A stretch of DNA of 64,000 bases from JAKASV01 sp963754845 (GCA_963754845.1 CAVWHE010000002.1:36460-100459), one strand, 5' to 3'; positions 16,902-25,850 are shown, counted from the first letter of the stretch. The notes: generated from the sequence alone by a model not told the origin. Numbers and translations are program-made.

Positions 16902-17831
16902 TCATCTGCATCCTGCCGCTCCTTTCTGTTTCACATCAATTCCCGCGTGTATTTCGCGGGGCGTATAAAACCCCAAACAGGCGAGTGGAATATTGTTTAT
17001 GAGGTCAGCAACCTCGTCAAGCCGCTCCTGTGTTATATGTGCTTCATCGACCTTAAAGGGTAAGAAGCGCCGGATACGCTTGTGTACATTTTCAACGGAC
17101 CCTTTTTGCCATGGGGCGCCCGGATCGCAAAAGTACGTTGATATACCCAAGTTTTTTGTTATCTGCCCATGGAGGGTGAACTCTGAACCGTTATCGAGCG
17201 TTATGCTCTTGACACCGAGAGTCTTGGCGAGATTTTCCATGGAGTCTATAATCATTTGTGATCTTTGCTTGACAGACTCCCAGAATTAAAGAAAAGATCG
17301 CCCTCAAGATGTCCGAGCTGGTCGCGTTTTTCGATATCCTTTGGTCTGTCATGGATCGAAACACGGTCGGGTATACTCGTTAATGGCTTTCGCGCTCTCA
17401 ACACGCCTCGCTTCGGTCGCTTTTGCGGCAAGAACGTATAGAGTCCTCGCTCAATGCCGTCACTGCTGTAAATCCACGCATAGACCGCCTCTTTGGTTAT
17501 AGCTTCATTGGCTTTCTCCATCGACCAACGTCCAGCGATTGTTCCAGGAGACCAACCTTGCTTGAGCTTTCCCTCGACATACTCGGTAAATCCCTTGATA
17601 CGTACTGCTTTGTAGCCGTGATGCGCCTTTCGTTTATCCGTGAGCTCCTTCCTGGGCGCGCTGCGGATAATGATAAAAACCTTGCTCGTTGCTATTTCTT
17701 CTCAACTCCCTACTGATCGTTGATGGCGCTCTTTCCAGACTTCGAGCTATGAAGCGAGCTGATTGGCCGCTGTTGTGAACTTAAAAAATCTTTGCTCTTT
17801 CTGCCTGCGAAATTTGTGTATACTTTCTCAT
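16902..17831 (-). pseudogene. IS30-family transposase, broken by frameshifts and a deletion
   Basis: On the minus strand the gene starts at ATG 17831 with MRKYTQISQAERAKIF and hits a stop. The helix-turn-helix continues in another frame (SGQSARFIARSL, STISRELRRN). A third segment at 17252-17521 holds the middle (VYAWIYS, RVSIHDRP, GHLEGDL with the first catalytic aspartate). The last at 16902-17255 holds TLDNGSEF (second aspartate) and KGSVENVHKRIRRFLP (glutamate). Between GHLEGDL and SQMIIDSMEN roughly 20-30 residues present in intact relatives are missing. All three catalytic acids survive but cannot be made as one protein. Confidence 0.9.
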
Positions 17832-17896
17832 GCAACACCTTTTTCCTGTTGGATTTTTTGCATATAAAATAATTATATAACAGGATAGGTGTTGCA
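17831..17896. repeat. Palindrome at the transposase start of the IS30-type element
   Basis: TGCAACACCT at 17831-17840 is inverted at 17887-17896, and CCTGTT (17845-17850) is inverted as AACAGG (17879-17884), around an AT-rich centre. The left arm contains the transposase start codon and the right arm overlaps the terminal repeat. It could fold in mRNA or bind transposase, so it may control expression. Confidence 0.65.
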
Positions 17897-17908
17897 CTTC
17901 AACTTAGT

Positions 17909-19262
17909 CTATGCAACCCCACACGAGGCTCTGAGATAGGTAATTGCATCGCTGTTTCCCCAGGCGGTAGCCAGTTTTAAGAGCGTATTGCCATCAGCAC
18001 CAGCGTTTTTAAAGACCCTATCACCATCTCTATTGCCCAGAATGCACGCCAAGGTAGTACTTTGCGTCGTACCCTGTCCACCCGGAGGTGTACACACTGT
18101 CTTTAATTGGGTCCTGAATGCGGTCTCTCCTCTTTCTATGAGCATGTTCAAAATGTCTCTGACTACGTCGAGCTCGCCACGATATGCAGCAAGAAAGAGG
18201 GGCGTAATGCCGCTGCTTGTCGGTTGTATTATATCGGCACCACACGAGGCTCTGAGATAGGTACTTGCATCGCCGTTTCTCCAGGCGATAGCCAGGTTTA
18301 AGAGCGTATTGCCATCAGCACCAATGTCTTTAAAGACCCTATCACCACCTCCATTGCCCAGAATGCACGCCAAGGTAGTACTTTGCGTCGTACCCTGTCC
18401 ACCCGGAGGTGTACACACTGTCTCTAATTGGGTCCTGAATGCGGTCCCTCCTCTTTTTATGAGCATGTTCAAAATGTCTCTGACTACGTCGAGCTCGCCA
18501 CGATATGCAGCAAGAAAGAGGGGCGTAATGCCGCTGCTTGTCGGTTGTATTATATCGGCACCACACGAGGCTATGAGATAGGTAATTGCATCGCTGTTTC
18601 TCCTGTCGATAGCCAGGCTTAAGAGCGTATTGCCATCAGCACCAATGTCTTTAAAGACCCTATCACCACCTCTATTGCCCAGAATGCACGCCAAGGTAGT
18701 ACTTTGCGTCGTACCCTGTCCACCCGGAGGTGTACACACTGTCTCTAATTGGGTCCTGAATGCGGTCACTCCTCTTTTTATGAGCATGTTCAAAATGTCT
18801 CTGACTACGTCGAGCTCGCCACGATATGCAGCAAGAAAGAGGGGCGTAATGCCGCTGCTTGTCGGTTGTATTATATCGGCACCACACGAGGCTATGAGAT
18901 AGGTAATTGCATCGCTGTTTCTCCTGTCGATAGCCAGGTTTAAGAGCGTATTGCCATCAGCACCAATGTCTTTAAAGACCCTATCACCACCTCTATTGCC
19001 CAGAATGCACGCCAAGGTACTTGCGGTACCTTCCACCGGAGGTGTACACACTGTCTCTAATTGGGTCCTGAATGCGGTCCCTCCTCTTTCTATGAGCATG
19101 TTCAAAATGTTTCTGACTACGCCGAGCTTGCCACTGATATGCAGCAAGAAAGAGGGGCGTTGCACTACTAAAGCCACCGTACGATCGTTGACTTAGCACT
19201 ATTAACAAAGTGTAAAAAATCGTTGAGACCACACGAACACCGAACTTACTATGCGCTTCCAT
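17909..19262 (-). pseudogene. Exported ankyrin-repeat protein, broken by a one-base insertion
   Basis: The intended gene starts at ATG 19262 with a very good ribosome site (GGGAGG, 7 bases) and a signal peptide (MEAHSKFGVRVVSTIFYTL). After TPLFLAAY, an extra base at 19135 (present here, absent from the three other copies of the same stretch) shifts the frame, so translation from this start stops after 89 residues. The rest, about 420 residues to the stop at 17909, is open and holds near-identical 107-residue modules of about three ankyrin repeats (TPLFLAAYRGELDVV, ADGNTLLNLA). Ankyrin proteins of intracellular bacteria often bind host proteins. It may be a true pseudogene, a phase-variable gene, or an assembly error. 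An internal start at 19177 has no good ribosome site. Confidence 0.85.
17921..19170. repeat. Four tandem 321-bp copies in the ankyrin gene
   Basis: Copies begin at 17921, 18242, 18563 and 18884 (anchor ACACGAGGCT) with spacing of exactly 321 bases and few differences. The fourth copy is more diverged after about 19015 and lacks a few codons (CTPPVEG against CTPPGGQGTTQ). Near identity points to recent duplication or gene conversion. The spacing is a multiple of three, so gain or loss keeps the frame. Confidence 0.92.
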
Positions 19263-19442
19263 TGAAATACCTCCCTCTCACTCTAACTCGGCAACTCCTG
19301 CCGAACATGACCTACAACAACCTACAACAAAAAAAAGAACAACAACACAGTCATTTGGGCGGTTAATCTAACCAAATTAATAATAATGACAGCTAGAATT
19401 AAATGTCAATAATATTTTTGTAAAACACCATACAAAAGATTA

Positions 19443-20290
19443 GGCCCTGTTGACTTTTCAAAACGCTGATTTTTTTGCATGATAACTCCAATCCAAAAAA
19501 ATGGAACACTCGAACAGGAGCTATCATGCAGGGAAAGTATATCACAAGTGATGCGTGGGAAAAAATGTTTGCCTTCCTGAAAGAAGACGCCAAAATTTAC
19601 GTCGTCAGCGAAGAAAGGCTCAGGAACTTCGTTGAGGCAGTGTACTGGATTATGCGAACTGGAGCGCAATGGAGGGAGTTGCCAGAACGATACGGCGCGT
19701 GGAACAGTGTATACAAAAGATTCGATGCCTGGAGCAAAAAGGGCGTATGGGAGAAACTTTTTGCCTTTTGTATACACGACCCTGACCAGGAGTATCTGTC
19801 TGTTGACGCAACAATAGTCAGAGCACATCCGTGCGCAGCTGGCCACGGCAAACAAGCAGAAGAGGGTCTTGGGCGAAGCAAGGGGGGCTTCGCTACAAAG
19901 GTCCATGCTAAGGTTGATGCTCTCGGAAATCCTCTTAAATTCATTATTACACCAGGCCAAGTTGCCGACATCACCCAAGGAGAGGAGCTTATTAAGGGAG
20001 ATTCTGAATCGCATATCATCGGTGACATGGGGTATGACTCGGACCCTTTTCGCAGGCAAATAAGGGCTCAAAATTGTTGCCCGGTAATCCCAGGCAAAAG
20101 TAATCGAACGCAAGTTGTGGAATACGACAAACACGTCTACAAGGAGAGGTCTGTCATCGAGTGTTTCTTTTCAAAGATTAAGCAGTACAGACTCATTTTT
20201 TCTCGTTTCGATAAAAAGCTGCGCAATTACCGGGCCTTTCTGCTTTTTGTGGGGACTTGCATATGGCTCCGATAAAAAGTCAACAGGGCC
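19443..20290 (+). mobile_element. Intact IS5-family (IS427-like) insertion sequence, 848 bp
   Basis: Perfect 16-base terminal inverted repeats GGCCCTGTTGACTTTT at 19443-19458 and 20275-20290 are flanked on both sides by TA (19441-19442 and 20291-20292), the target duplication usual for the IS427 group. One complete transposase gene lies inside. It inserted between the ankyrin gene and the amidase gene. Confidence 0.92.
19526..20275 (+). CDS. IS5-family transposase
   Basis: 249 residues from ATG 19526, which has AGGAG 6 bases upstream; an upstream in-frame start at 19475 lacks one. DDE catalytic residues are in place: D in LSVDATIVRAH, D in IIGDMGYDSD, and E in KERSVIECFFSKIK with the following YR/RFDK signature. 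The N-terminal WEKMFAFLKED and RTGAQWRELPE blocks are typical of IS427-group enzymes. The gene is single-frame, without the programmed shift some relatives use, and ends inside the right inverted repeat. It should be active. Confidence 0.95.
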   Translation: MQGKYITSDAWEKMFAFLKEDAKIYVVSEERLRNFVEAVYWIMRTGAQWRELPERYGAWNSVYKRFDAWSKKGVWEKLFAFCIHDPDQEYLSVDATIVRAHPCAAGHGKQAEEGLGRSKGGFATKVHAKVDALGNPLKFIITPGQVADITQGEELIKGDSESHIIGDMGYDSDPFRRQIRAQNCCPVIPGKSNRTQVVEYDKHVYKERSVIECFFSKIKQYRLIFSRFDKKLRNYRAFLLFVGTCIWLR

Positions 20291-20308
20291 TAGAGAATCA
20301 ATGAGCTA

Positions 20309-20365
20309 TTAAAGAGCGCCGGACAAAGGGATAACACAGACAAGGAGAATGACTATTTTATTCAC
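20309..20365 (-). pseudogene. Tiny signal-peptide-like ORF beside the IS5 element, probable gene remnant
   Basis: GTG 20365 has GGAGG about 8 bases upstream and opens an 18-codon frame (MNKIVILLVCVIPLSGAL) that ends 17 bases before the insertion sequence. A good ribosome site joined to a bare signal-peptide core suggests the start of an exported-protein gene whose body is gone. It could also be a functional micropeptide. The rest of 20293-20555 holds nothing I recognise. Confidence 0.3.
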
Positions 20366-20555
20366 GTGAAAACCTCCAGAAGAAACAAAAATAACCTTAC
20401 TGTTCCCAAAGTGTATTAATTTTTGCAAAAAAAGCAAAGAAGAAAGCCCTCCATTTTTTGAAAAAATTACATGACATGATACGATGTACGATACAACACT
20501 CATATTTAAACCTAAAGAAGTTACACGCACAAAGTCAAGGAAATGTATTCCTAGA

Positions 20556-21722
20556 TTAGCAACTTGTTCTTACATGCCTGAAGTACTCAACGATGCCCTG
20601 GCAAATACCGGCCGCCAGGACAACGCGGTACTGGTGGTCGTTGATAAAGAAGGCTTCCGCATGATTGGTTAAAAAACCGAGCTCGACGAGAGCTGCGGGC
20701 AAGGGAGAGCCGACAAGTACTTGAAAAAACGCCTGTTTGACACCTCTGTCAGGGATATCTTTCTGGCGCGTACGAGCGAGGCCAAGGACATTCTTGTGAA
20801 TGCTCCACGCCAGAAACTGGCTTTTGGCGCACCTGCCGTTCATGAGAGTTCGCGCCGCATGAGAACGCTTGTCGACCCCCGTGCAATGGTTGGCAACGTC
20901 AAAAAAAAAGGTTTCTATGCCACGGGCCTGTTCGTTGAGCGCCGCGTTCGTGTGTATAGAAACAAAAATCGAGGCATATTTGTTGTGGGCGTCGATGCGT
21001 GTACGACCATCAAGCGCAACGTTGACGTCAAGGCCGCGGGTGAGATACACGTTATAACCGTAACCGTGGAGCATAGCAGCTACCGATGTGCCGATTTCAA
21101 GATTGAGATTTTTCTCTTTCAGATTGAGCAATCCGCTAGCACCGCCATCAGATCCGCCGTGACCACAGTCTATGATGACGCCGGGTCTGAAAGCCACGTG
21201 CAAAATTGGTTCATGCTTGGTGCGCGATGTATCGATCAAGGTTCGATTATATACCATAATGACAAGGCGCTTGTTCTCTTTGCATGATTCCATAGTCGTG
21301 TGCATGAGACCGACTTTTTCTCGATCATAAGACACAATGCAGCGCAGCCCAGCAACGGGATACTCAACAGGATCGCACGTTAGCTTGTAGCACGAGCCGC
21401 GACTGTGCGCGAGCGCAGCAAGCATGCGCGTACATTCATGATTTACCGCTCTGACGCCGGGGAAAAAATATATACGACGATGCAATGTCTCTGCGCCAAC
21501 CGGTCCCTCATCGCTCACATCAACACGAGGTTCACGGGCAAAACTGAAGACAAGTTTCCCGAGCTCAAGAACACCAAGCTTCCCTACCTCAGGTTCAATA
21601 CGATGATGAAATACCGTGAACAACGAGTTAGGCGTCTCGCCCATGACCACGCGTCCTGCTCCTGCCACAGCCAACGCGGCACACGCGGCGGCGATGCGCA
21701 CGAAGCACCACCCTACCTTCAT
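20556..21722 (-). CDS. N-acetylmuramoyl-L-alanine amidase (AmiABC type)
   Basis: 388 residues, exported (MKVGWCFVRIAAACAALAVAGAG). It cleaves the bond between muramic acid and the stem peptide, a step in daughter-cell separation. The C-terminal Amidase_3 domain, from about residue 178, has the zinc ligands H in IIDCGHGGSDGG, E in KEKNLNLEIG and H in VSIHTNA, and the catalytic glutamate in ALVELGFLTN. The N-terminal 170 residues may be an AMIN-like targeting domain but are too diverged to call. The ATG at 21722 follows AGAAGGAGA. It shows that the organism keeps some peptidoglycan, in line with the divisome genes. Confidence 0.93.
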   Translation of the reverse strand: MKVGWCFVRIAAACAALAVAGAGRVVMGETPNSLFTVFHHRIEPEVGKLGVLELGKLVFSFAREPRVDVSDEGPVGAETLHRRIYFFPGVRAVNHECTRMLAALAHSRGSCYKLTCDPVEYPVAGLRCIVSYDREKVGLMHTTMESCKENKRLVIMVYNRTLIDTSRTKHEPILHVAFRPGVIIDCGHGGSDGGASGLLNLKEKNLNLEIGTSVAAMLHGYGYNVYLTRGLDVNVALDGRTRIDAHNKYASIFVSIHTNAALNEQARGIETFFFDVANHCTGVDKRSHAARTLMNGRCAKSQFLAWSIHKNVLGLARTRQKDIPDRGVKQAFFQVLVGSPLPAALVELGFLTNHAEAFFINDHQYRVVLAAGICQGIVEYFRHVRTSC

Positions 21723-21938
21723 TGCTTCTCTCCTTCTAATTTCCTCTCTGGCCTATCCTGAAATCAAACTATCAAGCGTTATAACAAATTGTCAATAAAT
21801 CTAATTCCTTGATTCAATCAGGATCGCTACGGACAGCGGCTATGAGGTAAGGCGGGATTTTATAACTACGTATTGGAAAAAAGATGATGGTGCAAGAACA
21901 TGGATGCGTGCGCAGGCTGCGCGGTTGTCGTACAAAAT

Positions 21939-22403
21939 TCAGCCGCGCGTAGTAGTCCAGGAATCGAGCACAAGTTTCATGGATGGGTCGTGAGGGTTGT
22001 GAACGCGAAGGACGAAGCTGCCGCGCATGAGCTCCTTTTTTGTGCGAAAAAGGGTCGCCGCGACCGTCAGAATACCCTGTGAACTTGTAACGACGAGCGA
22101 TCCAGAATGGGAACCAAGTTCGGGCACAACGTCGCGCGATGGCCACGAATCAAGAGTGACGGTCATATGCGCTGCCTGCTTTGAGCCCCAAGGAATGAGG
22201 GTAAGTCGGTTGTGCTGGCAGAGCTCAACGCCATACGTCATAAGCCCCTCAAGAAGGTGAAGTTCTTGTTGGTAACGATAGCGGGCACGGCATGTTGCAT
22301 GAAGTGTTAAAGCATTCTTGAAATTGTTTGCAACGCAGACCAGAAGAATGCTCATCATGGTGAGCACCAAGGGCGTCATGGAGCCCCGTAGTGATGTCTT
22401 CAT
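21939..22403 (-). CDS. PilX/GspK-like minor pilin candidate
   Basis: 154 residues. The N terminus (MKTSLRGSMTPLVLTMMSIL) is one hydrophobic helix without the glutamate-5 of major pilins, followed by a helix rich in charged and aromatic residues (RARYRYQQELHLLEGL). That is the pattern of PilX or GspK minor components. Its ATG overlaps the stop of the preceding pilin gene (ATGA), so it is the third gene of a minor-pilin operon. The C-terminal half is beta-rich. No prepilin-peptidase site of the classical G-F type is obvious, so the assignment rests on context. Confidence 0.45.
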   Translation of the reverse strand: MKTSLRGSMTPLVLTMMSILLVCVANNFKNALTLHATCRARYRYQQELHLLEGLMTYGVELCQHNRLTLIPWGSKQAAHMTVTLDSWPSRDVVPELGSHSGSLVVTSSQGILTVAATLFRTKKELMRGSFVLRVHNPHDPSMKLVLDSWTTTRG

Positions 22404-22906
22404 GAAACAATTCCTGAACGAATGTGTACATAGCGTTTAAAGGTGACTGTCGTACCATGCAGATGTGTGGTTGTTGTGATAGTAACGCCCGTTACCATGC
22501 CGCCGATCTCATCGAGGGAGAATGATCCTTCGAGGTTTGTTGCAAGCACGTTATAAAAAGGAGCACGCAGTTTTCCATCTTTGGCGTATGATCGCGAAAA
22601 ACGTAGAAGCTTCGTGCGATTGAAGGAAAAACCGACAGTTCCGTCGAAAGTTTTCCAGGAAATCATCGATGTGTCTTTATGGTACCACAAACGTTGATCA
22701 GCGGGAGCGCAGCTACACTCACGTGCCATGCTGTCAAGACTTGCGTAGATACTTGCACGTGCAAGCGACTGAGCATTTTTTTTTGTCGACGTCCGCTGCA
22801 CATTCACACAAAAATGTATCACGAACATGAGCATAAGCGAGCTTGCTGCAAGATATACGAGAAGCTCAACAAGGGAAAAACCTGCGGTCTCAGCCATCGT
22901 GCTCAT
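22400..22906 (-). CDS. Type IV pilin-like minor pseudopilin
   Basis: 168 residues from ATG 22906, which overlaps the end of the preceding gene by 17 bases. A short leader (MSTMAETA) precedes the prepilin-peptidase site G-FSLVE with glutamate-5, then a hydrophobic helix (LLVYLAASSLMLMFVIHF). The C-terminal part is beta-rich with threonine runs (GVTITTTTHLHGTTV). The size and short leader fit PilW/GspJ-like minor pilins that prime the pilus tip. An in-frame start at 22963 would only lengthen the leader. Confidence 0.8.
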   Translation of the reverse strand: MSTMAETAGFSLVELLVYLAASSLMLMFVIHFCVNVQRTSTKKNAQSLARASIYASLDSMARECSCAPADQRLWYHKDTSMISWKTFDGTVGFSFNRTKLLRFSRSYAKDGKLRAPFYNVLATNLEGSFSLDEIGGMVTGVTITTTTHLHGTTVTFKRYVHIRSGIVS

Positions 22907-23288
22907 GTGAACGTTCCCGCACAACGCATGGAATGTGATAGCGACTGCCATTGGTCGCAGCACCGTTTCTTCCCACCGTCACGAGCATAACTTTCATGTT
23001 TTTTTCGTAGTTCTGCGAAAAACCTGCTGGAGCCCCCGTTATACGACCGCGAGGTCCGGGCAACCTTTTCAGTGTAATTTCAAGCGAACCGTGAGCTGAC
23101 GGAGGCGTCGTAGTTTCTGGAGAAAGAATTTCGGCACATTGAACGGCTGCATCAACAGCATCCATTGCTACTAAGGCTTCACGGTGCCACTGGCAAGATC
23201 GTGCGTGATATATGAGAATGACGGCGCTCACAAACGTCGCAACGGCGATCATAACAATAACTTCAATAAGCAAAAATCCCTTTTTCAT
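22890..23288 (-). CDS. Type IV pilin-like minor pseudopilin, first gene of operon
   Basis: 132 residues. MKKG-FLLIEVIVMIAVATF is a textbook type III signal: short basic leader, cleavage after G4, glutamate at +5, hydrophobic helix. The remaining 100 residues form a small globular head. The length fits PilV/GspI-like minor pilins. The ribosome site is poor (AAATTTTGTATG), unusual here, so the operon may be weakly translated or leaderless. It is followed by two overlapping genes of the same class. No major pilin or prepilin peptidase lies near. Confidence 0.8.
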   Translation of the reverse strand: MKKGFLLIEVIVMIAVATFVSAVILIYHARSCQWHREALVAMDAVDAAVQCAEILSPETTTPPSAHGSLEITLKRLPGPRGRITGAPAGFSQNYEKNMKVMLVTVGRNGAATNGSRYHIPCVVRERSHEHDG

Positions 23289-23427
23289 ACAAAATTTTTT
23301 TTATATTTGGCTAAACACGACCCCCTTGCCTTATCTCATGGTGCATGATAACATTAAAATCAGCGTTTAAGCTAGATAGTTGGTCTTGGGACGTGCACTT
23401 TCCACAAAGCACAGTTCCATATGTTAA

Positions 23428-23877
23428 GGGAATTCTGTCATGATAGAGATGTCTAGATGTTGTAGAATGGTTTTTCTTGTCGGTTTTTGTATGGTGACGG
23501 CGTGTACGTTGCAGTGCGATCTAGAGAGTGCAATTCCAGAAACTCAACACGAGCCAGCGATCATGGTGCCGATACCTCAAAACGAAGACGAACGGGTGTT
23601 TGAGCAGCAATGGGGTGAGCTCGTGGGTGAAATGACCAAAGAGCTCTCCGATCAGGGAAAAAGGGAGTTTTGCGAAGAGTTCAATCGTCTCGTGGGCGAG
23701 GAAACCAACAAGGTAGACCGCATGGACGACGAACAACTTTCTTGCTACGTTCAGAGTGCCAAAGGTAAATTTGATAAGATATACGGGGAGTTCTGTCATG
23801 AGGGAAAGATTTAGGCATTGTGGAATGATTTTTCTTGTCGGTTTTTGCATGGTGACGGCATGTGCGTTGCAGTGCGA
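23428..23877 (+). repeat. Duplicated 5' region of two lipoprotein-like genes
   Basis: Bases 23428-23519 (ribosome site, start, signal peptide) recur at 23785-23877, offset 358, with about 80 per cent identity by eye, including the phrase TTTTTCTTGTCGGTTTTTG. The coding similarity runs on to the end of the first gene (MDDEQ block). This is a tandem gene duplication including the translation start region. Confidence 0.8.
23440..23814 (+). CDS. Small lipoprotein-like exported protein, duplicate of the N-terminal part of the next gene
   Basis: 124 residues. The signal has a lipobox-like end V19-T20-A21-C22 (MVTAC), so lipid attachment at C22 is possible. The rest is acidic and helical (EEFNRLVGEETNKVDRMDDEQ) and matches the first about 115 residues of the gene that follows. 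Its last 17 bases overlap that gene's start, so the two are co-translated. No known domain. ATG 23440 follows AAGGGAATTCTGTC, the same context as the copy downstream. Confidence 0.6.
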   Translation: MIEMSRCCRMVFLVGFCMVTACTLQCDLESAIPETQHEPAIMVPIPQNEDERVFEQQWGELVGEMTKELSDQGKREFCEEFNRLVGEETNKVDRMDDEQLSCYVQSAKGKFDKIYGEFCHEGKI

Positions 23878-25366
23878 ATCCGCCGCCGCAGTACCGCCGA
23901 TGACTCAAGACGAACAGGCGCTTGCGCAGCAGCTCGATGGACTCTTGGGAGAGATGACCAAGGGTCTCTCCGAACAAGAAAAAGAGGAATTCTACGGGCA
24001 GTTTAATAATGCCATGGACGAAGAACTCGACAAGATAGATCGTATGGACGACGAACAATTTGCTCGCTACGTCCAGGACGCCGAAAGCAAACTTGCCGAT
24101 CTCAGTGGTTTTGGCGCGCCACTCGCCGAGGAGCAACCGGTTGCCTCGGCACTCGAACCATCGGTACCCGCATCAGTTGAAGAACCAAAGAAGGTCGAAA
24201 CGAAGAAGCCAGAGAAGCTCTCGCGCGACATGACCTCCACTATCGATGAAATCGCGGCGCGGCTTTTAAGCTTTCTTCAAGAAGCTGATCAGGTTCCTGA
24301 AATGGCGGTCAATTTTAAAAAGTGGGGGCAAAAGGGTAAGCTTCATAACTGGAAGGCTTCCCTGCCGTGGGACGAATTTCGTAAAAAAGTCGAGGCCCTC
24401 GAAAGCGCACTCGGCACGATAAAAAGCATCGATGTTCAGACGCATAAGCCGAAATATCTCACTGATCTTGCCGCCGAAACGTCGCTCTGCGACAATTTGG
24501 TACATGTCAAAGATGCCCTTGCCAAGCATTGCCCGTGCACCAAGGTCCCTTCATTTGGCCTCAAAAAAATGAGTTCGGAAGGCAAGGCCGCGCTCATCGA
24601 CGTTATCAACGATTGTCTTGAAGCGCTCACCGTTCTTGACATTCCGGGTGCTCTGGCCAAAATCATCGAAAAGTATGAGCCCACAGCGCATAGAATAAAA
24701 GAGGCCGAAGAAAAAGCTCAAAAAGCGGCGATGGAAGCAAGCAAGCGACGCCCTTCACAACCGGGTGCGGCGCAGCATATTGTCGGACACGGCGGCGATG
24801 AGGGGTATTTCAATCCCAACCTTCTCACCGGTAATCAGCCGGGCTACCACGGGTATGAAGGTTACGGTCCTTCAGATTATCGAGCGGGACAATTCGGTGA
24901 AACCCCTGGCAGTAGTGCCGGTGGCGGCGAAGGTAAGGGTGGCAGTGGCGGCGGCGCGGCCAAAGATGGCAAAAAAGGTGCCGAGACCGGCAAGAGCCCC
25001 GAAGGTGGTAAAAAAGACGAAAAAAAAGAGAGGGAAGACGCCGAAGCCTTCAAGGCTCTCGACGCTGCGTACGAAAGTTCCATGAGCGAACTTGAGGGGT
25101 TTGTTGAGCGCATGGAAAGTGATGAATTTTGGAACGATGAGGGCACCCTCCGTGCCAAGACAAGTGCACCCACCACTGAATTTATCACGGCACTTGAGAG
25201 TTTGACGAGCAGCATAAAATCGTTTAAACGCACGCAGGTTTCGTCGAAGATTCACAGCCGTTTGACGAAGCTCAAGGGCGAATCACACACCAAACAAGTG
25301 AAAAGATTCCAAGCTCTTTGGCGCGACTACAAACCTGCCTTTGATGACTTTATCGCAGAACTTTAA
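23798..25366 (+). CDS. Large lipoprotein-like exported protein with Gly/Lys-rich linker
   Basis: 522 residues from ATG 23798 (GGGGAG 9 bases upstream). The signal peptide ends in the lipobox-like VTAC (C22). Residues about 25-110 are helical and match the preceding small gene. A Pro/Glu linker follows, then a helical domain (about 145-310) with several cysteines (CDNLVHVKDALAKHCPC), a Gly/Ser/Lys-rich low-complexity stretch (about 365-415), and a final helical region (SELEGFVERME). I recognise no family. It is probably an envelope or surface protein of a lineage-specific family. A third exported gene follows 22 bases downstream, suggesting an operon of three. Confidence 0.6.
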   Translation: MRERFRHCGMIFLVGFCMVTACALQCESAAAVPPMTQDEQALAQQLDGLLGEMTKGLSEQEKEEFYGQFNNAMDEELDKIDRMDDEQFARYVQDAESKLADLSGFGAPLAEEQPVASALEPSVPASVEEPKKVETKKPEKLSRDMTSTIDEIAARLLSFLQEADQVPEMAVNFKKWGQKGKLHNWKASLPWDEFRKKVEALESALGTIKSIDVQTHKPKYLTDLAAETSLCDNLVHVKDALAKHCPCTKVPSFGLKKMSSEGKAALIDVINDCLEALTVLDIPGALAKIIEKYEPTAHRIKEAEEKAQKAAMEASKRRPSQPGAAQHIVGHGGDEGYFNPNLLTGNQPGYHGYEGYGPSDYRAGQFGETPGSSAGGGEGKGGSGGGAAKDGKKGAETGKSPEGGKKDEKKEREDAEAFKALDAAYESSMSELEGFVERMESDEFWNDEGTLRAKTSAPTTEFITALESLTSSIKSFKRTQVSSKIHSRLTKLKGESHTKQVKRFQALWRDYKPAFDDFIAEL

Positions 25367-25388
25367 CCCTCGAGGGGACAAGAAGAAT

Positions 25389-25850
25389 ATGAAATATACT
25401 TTATCATGCCGTCACTGCTGTCTTCGGAGAGTGCTGACGTGCACAGTGCTTGTGACGTTGTACATGACGTTGCCTGTTTTGTCGCTTCGTGGAGCTGAAG
25501 CATCGGCACGGGTAGCTCCTGCAGCCGAAGCGACCCGACGACCGGTACCAACAGCAGCGGCGGCTACGGCGGGTGGTGGAGGAGGAGGCGTTCCTGTCGT
25601 CATCCCGGCTGCTGCTCCACGAGTGCCCGGTGGTCGTCGCAGCGCCGCCGGCACTGACGAGTCTCGCGGAGAACCGGTCATCGAGGCCACGCCGGAGCGT
25701 GCGCGCAAGGCGGTTGAAGAGTTGCGGGTGGCAATTGATGAACTTGACCAGGCATTCCGTGGTCTCTCAAGCCCGCGCAAGAAGCTTAAACTCGGACATG
25801 GCAAGAAGGGTGATGCCAGATCATCACAAAGGGGTCATACACGGCGATAA
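25389..25850 (+). CDS. Small exported protein with Ala/Gly-rich middle
   Basis: 153 residues from ATG 25389. The signal peptide begins MKYTLSCRHCC and ends near SLRGAEASA. The middle is Ala/Pro/Gly-rich with a run of six glycines. A helix follows (ARKAVEELRVAIDELDQAF), then a basic tail (SPRKKLKLGHGKKG). No known domain. It is third in the lipoprotein-like operon, and its helix resembles in style the helices of the previous protein, so the two may interact. A start at 25341 would overlap the upstream gene without a ribosome site. Confidence 0.5.
   Translation: MKYTLSCRHCCLRRVLTCTVLVTLYMTLPVLSLRGAEASARVAPAAEATRRPVPTAAAATAGGGGGGVPVVIPAAAPRVPGGRRSAAGTDESRGEPVIEATPERARKAVEELRVAIDELDQAFRGLSSPRKKLKLGHGKKGDARSSQRGHTRR

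Larger units (their letters stand above)
16846..17901. mobile_element. Decayed IS30-family insertion sequence, about 1056 bp
   Basis: The ends carry a 13-base perfect inverted repeat, TGAAGTGCAACAC at 16846-16858 and its complement at 17889-17901. The length fits the IS30 family. Inside is one minus-strand transposase gene with several frame breaks. I see no convincing target duplication. The element lies between the hydrolase pair and the ankyrin gene and ends 8 bases before the ankyrin stop codon. Confidence 0.8.
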
